A stretch of 64,000 bases of DNA from Paenarthrobacter sp. (lineage in GTDB: Bacteria > Actinomycetota > Actinomycetes > Actinomycetales > Micrococcaceae). Below the pieces are notes generated by a model, which saw only the letters and a list, made by a program, of their open reading frames with translations, was not told the DNA's origin and did no database searches. The first letter of the stretch is position 1. Every line of letters begins with the position of its first letter. Positions 1 through 8,866 of this stretch are shown here, in pieces. The stretch is from NCBI GenBank assembly GCA_031179305.1, contig JAPSHX010000012.1:47443-111442 (forward strand). The letters are read 5' to 3'. The position numbers were made by a program, and so were the translations under genes.

Positions 1-92
1 AAGTCCCGCTGGACCGTCTTTGGCATGCAGTTCCGTCATACCCCACCATCAGCGAAGTGTGGCTGAGGCTCTTGGAGAAGTACGGCCTCTAA
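1..92 (+). CDS. C-terminal end of a pyridine-nucleotide disulfide oxidoreductase-like flavoprotein (partial)
   Basis: The frame starting at base 3 is open from the window edge to the TAA at 90-92 and encodes 29 residues. They include HAVPSYPTISEVW and end LEKYGL. This matches my memory of the C-terminal tail of mercuric-reductase or dihydrolipoamide-dehydrogenase-like flavoproteins of actinobacteria, where a H-x-(V/P)-x-x-P-T-x-(S/T)-E segment carries the dimer-interface His and Glu. The gene begins outside the window, so catalytic domains cannot be seen. The family call rests on this short tail alone. Confidence 0.6.
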   Translation, partial: VPLDRLWHAVPSYPTISEVWLRLLEKYGL

Positions 93-102
93 TTCCTATT
101 TG

Positions 103-118
103 AACTGACCGGTCAGTT
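103..118. promoter_or_regulatory. Perfect 16-bp palindrome, probable TetR-family operator
   Basis: AACTGACCGGTCAGTT is a perfect palindrome lying 45 bp upstream of the GTG at 163. The following bases (TTAGTTAGACTTTC) partly repeat the half site. The downstream three-gene unit ends with a TetR regulator (2984-3637), so the simplest inference is autoregulation of the whole unit through this site. Confidence 0.65.
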
Positions 119-162
119 TAGTTAGACTTTCAGCAGACACCATTTCTGCGAAAGGCTTCATT

Positions 163-954
163 GTGCTGTCCGTACAGCAACTCCAGATCAACGGCCGCCG
201 GGACGCTCTCCTACCGGCAACATCACTCCAAGTCCGGCGCGGCGAACTCCTACTCGTCGCTGGAGAGGGACAGGACCAGCGGACCGCTTTGGCGTTGGCC
301 TTGAGCGGCCGGATGAAGCCAAGCAACGGGGTGCTGAGTTGGGACAACACCATCAAGACCAAGAAGATCCGCCTCGCAAGCGCCCTGGTGGACTCGCCCG
401 GCGTCAATGAACCCGAGCAACACCTCAGCGTCCGCGACCTGGTCACCGAAGACCTCTCCCTCATCCCCCGCCGTTACCGCGGCGCACTGCTGAGCAAGCC
501 TTGGCTGAAGGTCAACAGCTTCGAGGACATCGCCGGACTCTGGATAGAACAAATTCCGGCCACCCGCCGGCTCGAACTCCTCACCGCGCTCGCCCTCGCG
601 GATCCAGCCACCGACCTCCTTGTTGTCGACTCCCCGGATCGCCACAGTGCTGATTCCGCGTCGTGGTTACCGCGACTTCAGGCATTGGCTTCCGACGCCG
701 GGCGGCCACTTGCCGTCGTCGCCGTCGTGGGTGCCCTCCCGGAGAACTGGACCGGCCCCGCGGCGGTCATTGGCAATTCCGTCTCGCACCCGCCTGAACC
801 GCAAGCGGAACCCGCGCCCGCCCAGCCCAAGCCAGCGGCCGTCGTCGAGCCCAAAGCCAAGTACGCTGCCGAACCGGCATCTGAAACATCCGCAACCGCA
901 CCCGACGTGACCGAAGAACCTGAATCCGTAAACCTGCAAAGGACTGCAAAGTGA
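163..954 (+). CDS. ABC-transporter ATPase-like protein with degenerate nucleotide-binding motifs
   Basis: This 263-residue protein has the fold pattern of an ABC ATPase but its key motifs are broken. The Walker A position reads GEGQDQRT, with Arg in place of the invariant Lys. No LSGGQ signature is visible (the region reads PATRRLELL), and Walker B reads LLVVDSPD without the catalytic Glu. Residues from about 205 onward are a Pro/Ala/Glu-rich linker-like tail. The start is GTG at 163, preceded by AAAGG at a good distance. It overlaps the next gene by 4 bp (GTGA), so the two are probably translationally coupled. It may be a regulatory or structural partner of the membrane protein rather than a working ATPase. 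Confidence 0.7.
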   Translation: MLSVQQLQINGRRDALLPATSLQVRRGELLLVAGEGQDQRTALALALSGRMKPSNGVLSWDNTIKTKKIRLASALVDSPGVNEPEQHLSVRDLVTEDLSLIPRRYRGALLSKPWLKVNSFEDIAGLWIEQIPATRRLELLTALALADPATDLLVVDSPDRHSADSASWLPRLQALASDAGRPLAVVAVVGALPENWTGPAAVIGNSVSHPPEPQAEPAPAQPKPAAVVEPKAKYAAEPASETSATAPDVTEEPESVNLQRTAK

Positions 955-2987
955 CTGTTCTGCGGCTCGCCCGCTCCGAACTCAAGCGCATGACCGGCGG
1001 GCTCCTGCCCAAGCTGACCATCCTCGCCCTGACTATGGTCCCGCTGCTGTACGGCGCCGTGTACCTTTATGCGAACTGGGATCCGTACGGCAACCTGAAC
1101 CAGATCGACGCCGCCCTGGTGGTCCAGGACACGGGGGCAACGTCGTCGGACGGCACCGAACTGCAGGCCGGCAGGAAGGTGGCAGACAGCCTGGTTGAGG
1201 GCCACGTCTTCAATTGGAAGCAGGTGTCCAGCGCCGAGGACGCCGATGCGGGTGTTCGTACGGGTGAGTACGCCTTCGCGCTGCGCATTCCCAAGGATTT
1301 CTCGGCCAACCTGGTCTCCCCGGGCAGCTTCGACGCCGCCAACCAGGCCATGCTGCACGTCACCACCAACGACGCCAACAACTACCTCCTGAGCACCATC
1401 GTGGACAAGCTCACAACAGCCGTCCACTCCACAGTGGCCAAGGAAGTGGGCGAGGAAACCGCCAACCAGCTCCTCACCGGCTTCGGCACCATCCATGCGT
1501 CCATTGTGAAGGCTGCTGATGGCGCCTCGGAGTTGGCCACGGGCGTCGGCAAACTCAGTGACGGTGCCGCAACCCTGCACGACGGCACCACTCAGTTAGT
1601 GAGCGGCGCCGACCAACTCGTGGCCGGCCAGACCCAATTGCGGGATGGCGCGGTACAACTGAACACCGGTGCCGGCCAGCTGAGTTCGGGACTGACCGAG
1701 CTCAGGAACAAAACCGCCACCCTTCCAACTGATTCGCAGAAACTCGCCGACGGCGCAGCACAAGTAGCCGCCGGAAACGCCGAGCTGAACGCGAAAGTCC
1801 AGGACGTCGTCGGGCAGCTCGAAGCGGCAGACAAAGGCCTCCGCAACCGCGTGGTGGAATCCAACGCACGACTGGTGACTGCCGGTGTCCTGACACAAGA
1901 GCAGGCCGACAAGGTTCTGGCGGACTTTGACGCCGCCGCAGCATCAAGCCCGGTAACGGATGCGAAGACCAAGATCACTGGCGATGCTGCCAAGATCCAG
2001 CAGTTATCAGACGGTTCAGCTGCTGTCAGTGCCGGAGCATCCAAGCTCGCCGCCGCAACACCAGCCCTGACCGACGCGATCTCGAAGGCTTCCGACGGCG
2101 CGGGGCAGCTAAGCACGGGCGCATCAACGTTGGCCGCGGGGCAGCAAACCGCCCTGGAAGGGGCCGGCAAGCTCGACGACGGCGCCCGCCAACTGGACAA
2201 CGGCGCCAGCCAGCTCGCCAGCGGCGGAGTCACAGCCTCCGACGGCGCCCACACCCTGGCCAAGGAACTCGCCAAGGGCGCGGGAGACATCCCCAACCCA
2301 AACGATGAACAAAAGAGCAGCGTGTCCAAGGTGATCGCGGATCCAGTGGCGGTGGACAATGTTTCCCAGGCGAAGGCAGGTTCCTATGGAGCCGGGCTGG
2401 CACCGTTCTTCCTGACGCTCGCACTGTGGATTGGCGTGTTCATGCTGGTCCAGGCCATGCGCCCCATCACCCAACGGGCACTCGCCTCGAACGCCCCCGC
2501 GTGGAAAATCGCCGTCGGAGGCTGGCTGCCGTTCTTCGTGGTCTCGGTCCTGCAGGCCACCATCCTCACCCTGGTAGTGAACCTTGGCTTGGGCTTGAAC
2601 CCCGCACACCCCATCGGAATGTGGCTGTTCATGTTGGCCGCGGTGATGGCGTTCAGCGCGATCATCCAAGGCATCGTGGCGCTCATGGGGACGCCCGGCA
2701 AGTTTGTGGTGCTGATCCTGTTGGTCCTGCAGCTCGTTTCCTCGGGCGGAACGTTCCCGTGGCAGACCACGCCCATGCCGCTTCATGTTGTTCACGAGGT
2801 CCTGCCTATGGGGTACGTGGTGACCGGTATGAGGCACCTGATCTACGGCGGGGAGCTCAGCATGATCTGGCCCACCGTACTTGGCCTGCTTGGATACACT
2901 TTGCTGGGAGCGGCACTATCAACGCTCGCCGTCCGCAAGCATAAGATGTGGACCCTCAAAACGCTGAAGCCGGAGATCGCAGTATGA
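951..2987 (+). CDS. YhgE/Pip-type ABC-2-like membrane protein
   Basis: This 678-residue protein has one N-terminal membrane segment (about residues 20-40, with the family-typical MVPLLYGAVYLYANWDPYG). A long extracytoplasmic region follows, filled with repeating short Gly-rich helical units of the type DGAxQLxxGAxxL (about 185-460). About five C-terminal membrane segments (about 480-660) complete it. This is the architecture of the YhgE/Pip (phage infection protein) family, related to ABC-2 permeases and MmpL-like exporters. The GTG start overlaps the stop of the ATPase-like gene, and its stop overlaps the tetR start, giving one operon. A TetR-controlled efflux or envelope role is likely but the substrate is unknown. 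Confidence 0.85.
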   Translation: MTVLRLARSELKRMTGGLLPKLTILALTMVPLLYGAVYLYANWDPYGNLNQIDAALVVQDTGATSSDGTELQAGRKVADSLVEGHVFNWKQVSSAEDADAGVRTGEYAFALRIPKDFSANLVSPGSFDAANQAMLHVTTNDANNYLLSTIVDKLTTAVHSTVAKEVGEETANQLLTGFGTIHASIVKAADGASELATGVGKLSDGAATLHDGTTQLVSGADQLVAGQTQLRDGAVQLNTGAGQLSSGLTELRNKTATLPTDSQKLADGAAQVAAGNAELNAKVQDVVGQLEAADKGLRNRVVESNARLVTAGVLTQEQADKVLADFDAAAASSPVTDAKTKITGDAAKIQQLSDGSAAVSAGASKLAAATPALTDAISKASDGAGQLSTGASTLAAGQQTALEGAGKLDDGARQLDNGASQLASGGVTASDGAHTLAKELAKGAGDIPNPNDEQKSSVSKVIADPVAVDNVSQAKAGSYGAGLAPFFLTLALWIGVFMLVQAMRPITQRALASNAPAWKIAVGGWLPFFVVSVLQATILTLVVNLGLGLNPAHPIGMWLFMLAAVMAFSAIIQGIVALMGTPGKFVVLILLVLQLVSSGGTFPWQTTPMPLHVVHEVLPMGYVVTGMRHLIYGGELSMIWPTVLGLLGYTLLGAALSTLAVRKHKMWTLKTLKPEIAV

Positions 2988-3637
2988 GCACCACGGAGCC
3001 GGTTCCTTCCGAGGCAGATCCGCAGGAACGCGGCCCAGCAGAGAAGAAACTCCGCCCGGGCCGCACCAACGCAACTAAACAACGCCTGTTCGAGGCCTCC
3101 ATGGAGCTGATCGGCGAGCGCGGCGCTGCGGGGGTGACCGTGGATGAAATCGCGGCCGCCGCCGGGGTGTCCAAGGGAACCGTCTACTACAACTTCGGCA
3201 GCAAGTCCGACCTCATCGCGCAGCTCTTGCGGCACGGTGTGGACATCATGCTGGTCCGGCTCCAGGACGTCCGCGGACAGGCCAATGACCCGCTGGAGTC
3301 CATGACCAACATGGTGGGCCAGGCCATGGAGTTCATGGACGACTACCCTTCCTTCGCCCGCCTGTGGGTCAGCGAAAACTGGCGCACTCCCGGCGAGTGG
3401 AGTGCTGTGTTTGCCGAGCTCCGCGCCGAACTCCTGGCCGTGATCGGCTCTGCGGTGGAGAGCGTTGCGGCCGGGTACAAGGTTGACGAGAGCATTGCCC
3501 GCGGCTCCTTGGAGGCAGCGATTTTCGGTGCCATTTTCGTGGTGGGCCTGGACCGGCAGACGTACAACCCTGAACGCACCCGTGAGCAAAGCGTCGCTGC
3601 TGTCATGACCATCATGCATGGGTACCTCATCAAGTAG
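2984..3637 (+). CDS. TetR/AcrR family transcriptional regulator
   Basis: This 217-residue regulator has an N-terminal helix-turn-helix at about residues 25-70 (TKQRLFEASMELIGERGAAG, then VDEIAAAAGVSKGTVYYNFGSK), the classic TetR DNA-binding domain, followed by an all-helical ligand domain. The ATG at 2984 overlaps the previous stop (ATGA). An upstream in-frame start would lie inside the membrane-protein gene and is less likely. It probably represses the operon through the palindrome at 103-118. Confidence 0.9.
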   Translation: MSTTEPVPSEADPQERGPAEKKLRPGRTNATKQRLFEASMELIGERGAAGVTVDEIAAAAGVSKGTVYYNFGSKSDLIAQLLRHGVDIMLVRLQDVRGQANDPLESMTNMVGQAMEFMDDYPSFARLWVSENWRTPGEWSAVFAELRAELLAVIGSAVESVAAGYKVDESIARGSLEAAIFGAIFVVGLDRQTYNPERTREQSVAAVMTIMHGYLIK

Positions 3638-3648
3638 GTCTGCCTGGC

Positions 3649-3713
3649 CCGTTGTGAGGCCCGCTCTGCGTGTTCTTTGTGGCTTTCAGGACGCAGAGCG
3701 GGCCTCGCAACGG
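3649..3713. repeat. REP-like inverted repeat element (single copy)
   Basis: CCGTTGTGAGGCCCGCTCTG pairs with its partner ending at 3713 to give a stem of about 23 bp around a loop of about 19 bases. The only non-Watson-Crick position is a G-U. It has the same core (GAGGCCCGCTCTGC) as the array at 4434-4945 and the elements at 15749-15843 and 61122-61180. It sits just after the tetR stop and may also act as a terminator. Confidence 0.8.
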
Positions 3714-3760
3714 TATCCAACTGCAATGTACGACGGCGTGGCGTGGCCACTTAGTCGGCG

Positions 3761-4417
3761 ATGATTAACCTCATGCGTCACATGGGGAACAGTGGGAAGC
3801 TTGCGGTGGTGTCCGCCTTCGTCTCGCTCGGGCTGTTGGTGCTGGCCGCTGTGGTTCTGGAGGAACTGGTGTTGTACCTGTTCCTGGGTGCCGTTCTGAT
3901 CTGCTATTTGGCGTCCGTAGTGCAGGTCTTCAACCGACGACGCTACTTTGTGGTCCTCCTTGGCGCAGTGGGCACCAGCCTTTTCATCGGTTGCAGCATC
4001 GCCTTCCTGCGGATGTGGGGCATCGCGTTCAATCAGGACGCCAATGCTCTGGGCAGTGCCGTGAGCACCCAGGATTCAGACATCTACTTTTACTTGGCAG
4101 CCATTGCAGGGTTTGGGACGCTGGGCGTGCTTTTTCTAGGTGCGGTGGTGCCATCGTTCGGTTTGCGAACCGCGGCTCCCGCTCGACTTCCCTCAGCTGT
4201 AAAGCGCACCCCCGCAGCGCGCAAACCGGCTTCGCGTGCTGGGCTCCCCACCAAGCGCCCTGCCGCTACGGTCCCGCGGTCGTCCGGCGCGGCGAAGGCG
4301 TCCGCCGCAGCAAAGGCAACTCCCGTGAAGCGTCCCGTTCCTCGTACGCCGACAGCGCCGGCCAAGCGTCCGGCGTCGAACACTTCCACCCAACGAAAGC
4401 CGGCCCCTAAACGCTAA
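3761..4417 (+). CDS. Small membrane protein with a Lys/Pro/Ala-rich basic tail
   Basis: I do not recognise the family. The 218-residue product has about four hydrophobic segments (about residues 13-33, 35-50, 63-85 and 108-130). Beyond residue 135 it is a low-complexity tail rich in Ala, Pro, Lys, Arg and Thr (repeats such as KRPAA and KRPVPRTP), likely disordered and strongly positive. The start is uncertain: ATG codons at 3761, 3773 and 3782 are in frame and no strong ribosome binding site is obvious. It lies between REP-like elements, transcribed alone and convergent with the oxidoreductase gene. Confidence 0.6.
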   Translation: MINLMRHMGNSGKLAVVSAFVSLGLLVLAAVVLEELVLYLFLGAVLICYLASVVQVFNRRRYFVVLLGAVGTSLFIGCSIAFLRMWGIAFNQDANALGSAVSTQDSDIYFYLAAIAGFGTLGVLFLGAVVPSFGLRTAAPARLPSAVKRTPAARKPASRAGLPTKRPAATVPRSSGAAKASAAAKATPVKRPVPRTPTAPAKRPASNTSTQRKPAPKR

Positions 4418-4433
4418 TCACCACAACACCCCT

Positions 4434-4945
4434 GCGTTGCCAGGCCCGCTCTGCACGCTAACACGGGATCTAAACGTGCAAAGCGGGCCCCACAACAAAA
4501 CCACCCCGCGTTGCGAGGCCCGCTCTACACGCTAACGCAGGACCTAAACGCGCAAAGCAGGCCCCACAACAAAACCCGCCCTGCGTTGCGAGGCCCGCTC
4601 TACACGCTAACGCAGGACCTAAACGCGCAAAGCAGGCCCCACAACAAAACCCGCCCCGCGTTGCGAGGCCCGCTCTACACGCTAACGCAGGATCTAAACG
4701 TGCAAAGCAGGCCCCACAACAAAACCACCCTGCGTTGCGAGGCCCGCTCTGCGCCCTAACCCGGGACCTTAACGTGCAAAGCAGGCCCCACAACAAAACC
4801 CACTCAACGTTGCCAGGCCCGCTCTACACGCTCACGCGGGACCTTAACGTGCAAAGCCGGCCCCACAACAAAACCCGCCCTGCGTTGCGAGGCCCGCTCT
4901 ACACGCTAACGCAGGATCTAAACGTGCAAAGCCGGCCCCACAACA
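4434..4945. repeat. Seven-copy tandem array of REP-like hairpins (unit about 75 bp)
   Basis: Units start at about 4434, 4508, 4583, 4658, 4732, 4807 and 4882, so the period is 74-75 bp. Each unit is an imperfect hairpin: a left arm (GTTGCGAGGCCCGCTCTACAC), a loop of about 18 bases, and a right arm (CGTGCAAAGCAGGCCCCACAAC in degenerate form). A spacer of about 13 bases rich in A and C (AAAACCCGCCCTGC type) separates units. Arms and spacers are both conserved, so this is tandem amplification of one element. It fills the gap between two convergent genes. Confidence 0.9.
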
Positions 4946-4951
4946 GGCGGG

Positions 4952-6370
4952 TCAGGAGTCGAACCCCAACCCGACGGCGTCGAGCGCTTTGAGGATGAGG
5001 TTCCGTTTTCCCTGATTGTGATCGGCCCGGTCCATGGACCAGCGCGTCAGGTTGATGCCCAGGGAAGCCAGCGGCTCAGGAGGGAAGGGCAACGGGCGTT
5101 TCCGGACCATCTCCACCCGGGTGCGCTCGGTGTCCAAGCCGGCCAGGAGATCCAGGAGGACGTCGGCTGCAAATGCCGTGGCTCCTACGCCGAGTCCGGT
5201 GAATCCTGCCGCATACGCCACCCGTCCCTTCCGCGCCGTGCCGAAGAACGCGCAGAACTGGGTGCTCGAATCGATGGGTCCGGCCCACTTGTGGGTGAAC
5301 TTCAGGCCCTCGAGCTGCGGGAACGTCGTGAAGAAGTGCGAGGCGATCTTCTCCCACGTCGCTGGCTGGTGCTCGTGCCGCTGGTCCACGCGCCGGCCCC
5401 AGAAGTAGAGGGCGTCGTAGCCACCGAACAGGATCCTGTGGTCCTTGGTAATGCGGTAATAGTGAAATTGGTTGGCAACATCCCCGATCCCTTGCCGCTG
5501 GGACCATCCGATGGACTCCAACTGCTCGGCAGTAAGTGGCTCGGTCATCAGCGCGTAGTCATACACGGGCACCGTCATCAACTGGTTCCGCTTGAGCAGT
5601 GACGGAAACACGTTGGTGCCGAGGACCACGTTGTCCGCTTCCACGTTGCCTCGCTCCGTAACAACGGTGACGCCCTGTTCGTGGTCCTTCAACTCGCGCA
5701 CGCGCGTGTCCTCGTAGATCACCACGCCCAGCTCCGTTGCCACCCGAGCCAGCTCAAGTCCCAGCTTGTATGGGTGGACCATCGCCACGGAGTCTTTATG
5801 CCAGCGGCCGGCCAGGTAGGTGGGAGAGTTGAGCTCTGCCCTCACTGCTTCCTGGTCCAGAAAGACGCTGCCGGGGCTTTCGTCCTCCTTGAGCCAAGCC
5901 ACCTGGTGCGGTTCCACCGCAACGTTCAGTTCACCGGTACGCTCCCACTCGCAATCCATGCCGTACTTCTCCACGGCTTCCTGCATGCGGTCCAGGTTCT
6001 CCATGCCCAGCCGGTCGAGGGTCTCCAGCTCATCAGGCCAGCGGTTCTTGCCATTCTCATGGCCGTGGGTGAGGCTCGCCTCGCAGAAGCCGCCGTTGCG
6101 GCCCGAAGCTGCCCATGCCACCCGCTCCCCTTCCAGCAGGATCACTGTCCGGCCGGGATCGCGTTCCTTGGCACGCAGCGCCGTCCACAATCCGGTATAG
6201 CCGCCACCGACGATCACGAGGTCCGCGGCAGCGTCGCGGTCGAGTTGCGTATAGCGTGTGGCTGAGTCCTTGAGGTGGTCGATCCAGAACGGCCGGTGGG
6301 CCGCGCCTTCCAAGGCACGGGATACGACGGCGGCCTGCGGGACATTCCGTTCGAAAACGGTGGTATTCAC
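4952..6370 (-). CDS. FAD-dependent amine oxidoreductase (DAO family, gamma-glutamylputrescine oxidase-like)
   Basis: This 472-residue protein has a DAO-type dinucleotide-binding motif at about residues 50-60 (LVIVGGGYTGL), followed by the family feature SGRNGGF at about 90-97, where FAD contacts occur. A second conserved patch near the C-terminus reads YAAGFTGLGVGATAFAA. Related enzymes (PuuB, OrdL) oxidise polyamines or their gamma-glutamyl adducts to aldehydes. It is the last gene of the minus-strand operon that begins at 13272, 37 bp after the ABC ATPase gene. An aldehyde dehydrogenase is encoded nearby (14264-15742), which fits an amine-to-aldehyde-to-acid route. Its stop is only a few bases from the REP array. 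Confidence 0.8.
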   Translation of the reverse strand: MNTTVFERNVPQAAVVSRALEGAAHRPFWIDHLKDSATRYTQLDRDAAADLVIVGGGYTGLWTALRAKERDPGRTVILLEGERVAWAASGRNGGFCEASLTHGHENGKNRWPDELETLDRLGMENLDRMQEAVEKYGMDCEWERTGELNVAVEPHQVAWLKEDESPGSVFLDQEAVRAELNSPTYLAGRWHKDSVAMVHPYKLGLELARVATELGVVIYEDTRVRELKDHEQGVTVVTERGNVEADNVVLGTNVFPSLLKRNQLMTVPVYDYALMTEPLTAEQLESIGWSQRQGIGDVANQFHYYRITKDHRILFGGYDALYFWGRRVDQRHEHQPATWEKIASHFFTTFPQLEGLKFTHKWAGPIDSSTQFCAFFGTARKGRVAYAAGFTGLGVGATAFAADVLLDLLAGLDTERTRVEMVRKRPLPFPPEPLASLGINLTRWSMDRADHNQGKRNLILKALDAVGLGFDS

Positions 6371-6407
6371 GGAAATTCTCCTATTTCAATGGTCAATCTC
6401 TCACCGG

Positions 6408-8012
6408 TCAGGCAGTGACCGGCTCGGCGTCCCACAATGGCCGGGGACGGGAGGCTATGAGGTTCCGCGTGTAGTCGTCCCCGGGGTCCTCAAGGATTCG
6501 AGCCGTTGGCCCCTGCTCCACGATCCGTCCCTGATGCATCACCAGGAGCTCGGAGCAAAGACGCGAGACCACAGCCAGATCGTGGGTGACGAACAAGATG
6601 GTCAGTCCGAGCTGGTCGCGCAGTTCCTCCACGAGCTCCAGAACCTGGGCTTGGACAGAGACATCCAAGGCACTGGTGGCCTCGTCCAGCACCAGGAGGC
6701 GGGGGCGGGCAGCGAGCGCTTTGGCCAGCGCAACCCGTTGCCTCTGCCCACCCGAGAGTGCGCGCGGCCGTGCGTCGAAACGTTCCTGTCCGATTCCGAC
6801 CCGCCCCAATAAGGCTCGGGCGCTGTCTTTGGCTTCCTTGCGTCCCTGCTTCTGATGCAGTCGGAAAACATCTGCCACAGCGTTTCCTACAGGGATGCGC
6901 GGGTCCAAAGAGAGGTAGGGATCCTGGAAGACAATCTGGACGTCCTTGGCCAGGACTTTCCGTTCAGACGCTTTCAGGGCCCGGTTCGGCCGGGGGAGGT
7001 TCCGCAACAGGAGTTCGCCCGATGTGGCAGTTTCCAGGGCCACCACCAGCCGGGCGAGGGTGGACTTTCCGGAACCGGATTCTCCCACGATCCCCAACGA
7101 GCCACCCTCAGGGAGGCTGAAACCGGCGTCGTCCAAGGCGGTGATGATTTCGCCGCGGGGCAGTTGGTACGTTTTTGATAGCCCCGAAATCTTCAGCAGA
7201 GGGGGCCCCGCGACCACAGGCGCAGCCAAGCCGCCCACTTCAATAGCGGGGGTAGCCTCAACCAACTGCCGGGTGTAGTCCTGCTCCGGCGTCAGGAAAA
7301 CTGTTTGGGTTTTCCCGTGCTCCACCACTTCGCCCCGGCGAAGCACGTAGACGCGTTCACACAAGCTGGCCGCAAGATTGAGGTCGTGCGTTATGAAGAG
7401 CATGCCCATTCCCCGTGACTGCTGCTCATCGCGGAGGAGCCTCACGATCCCCGCCTGGGTAGTGACATCCAAGGCCGTGGTGGGCTCGTCGCACAGCAAC
7501 AGATCCGGTGAATTCAGGAGGGCTGCTGCGATCATGACACGTTGGAGCATGCCGCCCGAGAGCTGATGCGGGTGCTGTTCCATGAGCTCCTTGGCCCGCC
7601 GCAGGCCCACCTGTTCCAGTTGCGTCACGGCCCGTTCCGTGGCCTCGGCCCGAGACAAACCATCCAGTCTCACCAAGGTTTCAGTGAGGAAGTCCCCCAC
7701 GGTCCGGACGGGATTGATACCCGCCCGCGGGTCCTGGAAGATCATGGAAGCGTGTCTCCGCCGCAGTTCCATGAGCTGTTTCCCGGTGGCCGTCAGAGTG
7801 TCCAGACCCCGAACCGACACGCGGCCGGAGGACTGCGAACCATCTGGAAGCAAACCCAGGGCGGCACGGGTAGTCAGCGATTTGCCTGAGCCGGACTCCC
7901 CCACCAAGGCGACCGCTTCGCCGTCGTTCACGTGCAGGGAGACGCTGTCCAGCAGGGGCGGCCTGCCCGGAAAACCGAGCGTAAAGTTTTCGATCTGCAA
8001 GAGCTGGCTCAT
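6408..8012 (-). CDS. Fused two-domain ATPase of a peptide/nickel-type ABC importer
   Basis: The 534 residues contain two complete ABC ATPase domains. The first has Walker A GESGSGKS (about residues 37-44), signature LSGGMLQR and Walker B LLLCDEPT. The second has Walker [10 protein letters not shown] (about 305-313), signature LSGGQRQR and Walker B LLVLDEAT. This is a DppD-DppF fusion as found in many actinobacterial dipeptide/oligopeptide or glutathione-type importers. It overlaps the permease gene at 8009-8012. It powers import of the substrate delivered by the lipoprotein encoded at 9893-11578. Confidence 0.92.
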   Translation of the reverse strand: MSQLLQIENFTLGFPGRPPLLDSVSLHVNDGEAVALVGESGSGKSLTTRAALGLLPDGSQSSGRVSVRGLDTLTATGKQLMELRRRHASMIFQDPRAGINPVRTVGDFLTETLVRLDGLSRAEATERAVTQLEQVGLRRAKELMEQHPHQLSGGMLQRVMIAAALLNSPDLLLCDEPTTALDVTTQAGIVRLLRDEQQSRGMGMLFITHDLNLAASLCERVYVLRRGEVVEHGKTQTVFLTPEQDYTRQLVEATPAIEVGGLAAPVVAGPPLLKISGLSKTYQLPRGEIITALDDAGFSLPEGGSLGIVGESGSGKSTLARLVVALETATSGELLLRNLPRPNRALKASERKVLAKDVQIVFQDPYLSLDPRIPVGNAVADVFRLHQKQGRKEAKDSARALLGRVGIGQERFDARPRALSGGQRQRVALAKALAARPRLLVLDEATSALDVSVQAQVLELVEELRDQLGLTILFVTHDLAVVSRLCSELLVMHQGRIVEQGPTARILEDPGDDYTRNLIASRPRPLWDAEPVTA

Positions 8013-8866
8013 GAAAGTTTTCCTCCGATGCGGTCTGAGAGTTCCTCGCCGATGACGTTGACGGCCACTACCACCAGGACCACTACCAACGCGGGCCAGA
8101 AGGCCGGCAGGATGTAGCCGCCCAGCAGCGCGCCGCGGGATTCCTCGATCATGGCGCCCCAGTCGCTGGTGGGTGGCTGGACCCCGAGTCCGATGAAGGA
8201 GAGTGCAGCGAGGTCGGCCAGCACGTAGCCGAAGTTCAGTGTTGATTGGGCGCCAACAGTGGGAATCAGGTTGGGAAGAACCCGTCCCAGCACCACCCAG
8301 GGCGTCCGGAATCCGAGCACCCGGTACGCCTGGACATACGGCCTGCCCCGCTCAGCCACCACCAACGACTGCGCGAGCCTTGCAACATACGGAACGTAGG
8401 CGATGGTCATGGCCAAGATCGGCGCGAGGAGCCCCTTACCGAACAGCGCGATGGCAAGCATGGCCATGAGCAGCGCGGGGAAAGCAAAGAGGAGATCGAA
8501 AAGGCGACCCAAAACCTTGCCTAGCCAGCCCTCGGACCAGCCGGCGACCAGGCCAAGCAGCAAGCCCAGGACAGTGGAGCCGATCACCACGACGGTAGGC
8601 CCCAGCAGGGAGGTCCGCCCGCCGTGCATGAGCCGGCTAAGCAGATCGCGGCCCAGCGCGTCGGTTCCCAGCAGGTGTTGGCCACTAGGACCGGCAAGGA
8701 CGTTGTTGAGGTCCACATAGTCGGGGTCGTACGGCGCCAGAACCGGGGCGAAAAGAGAGAGAAGTACGACGGCGGCGGCAACAGCGAGCGCGCCCCATGC
8801 CATGGGTGACAGGAGGCTGCCGTAACGGCGAAGACCTGCCTGCGGCAGTCGGATGGCTAACGTCAT
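8009..8866 (-). CDS. ABC transporter permease, DppC type
   Basis: The 285-residue integral membrane protein has six predicted helices. It carries the DppC family N-terminal signature around residues 40-75 (LAPYDPDYVDLNN, then LLGTDALGRDLLSRLMHGGR). The EAA-type cytoplasmic loop lies near ARLAQSLVVAERGRPYVQAYRVLG. It overlaps both neighbours by 4 bp, so it is translated as part of a coupled permease/ATPase block. It forms the import channel together with the DppB-type partner. Confidence 0.9.
   Translation of the reverse strand: MTLAIRLPQAGLRRYGSLLSPMAWGALAVAAAVVLLSLFAPVLAPYDPDYVDLNNVLAGPSGQHLLGTDALGRDLLSRLMHGGRTSLLGPTVVVIGSTVLGLLLGLVAGWSEGWLGKVLGRLFDLLFAFPALLMAMLAIALFGKGLLAPILAMTIAYVPYVARLAQSLVVAERGRPYVQAYRVLGFRTPWVVLGRVLPNLIPTVGAQSTLNFGYVLADLAALSFIGLGVQPPTSDWGAMIEESRGALLGGYILPAFWPALVVVLVVVAVNVIGEELSDRIGGKLS

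Noticed and set aside
4434..4945. CRISPR array
   Set aside because: The period is regular (about 75 bp) but the spacers are as conserved as the repeats, the unit is a 60-bp imperfect hairpin, and no cas genes are nearby. Tandem REP-like units explain it.
4470..4992. Repetitive coding regions on both strands across the array
   Set aside because: Their periodic amino-acid repeats simply reflect the 75-bp DNA repeat in frame, and none has a ribosome site or sensible start.
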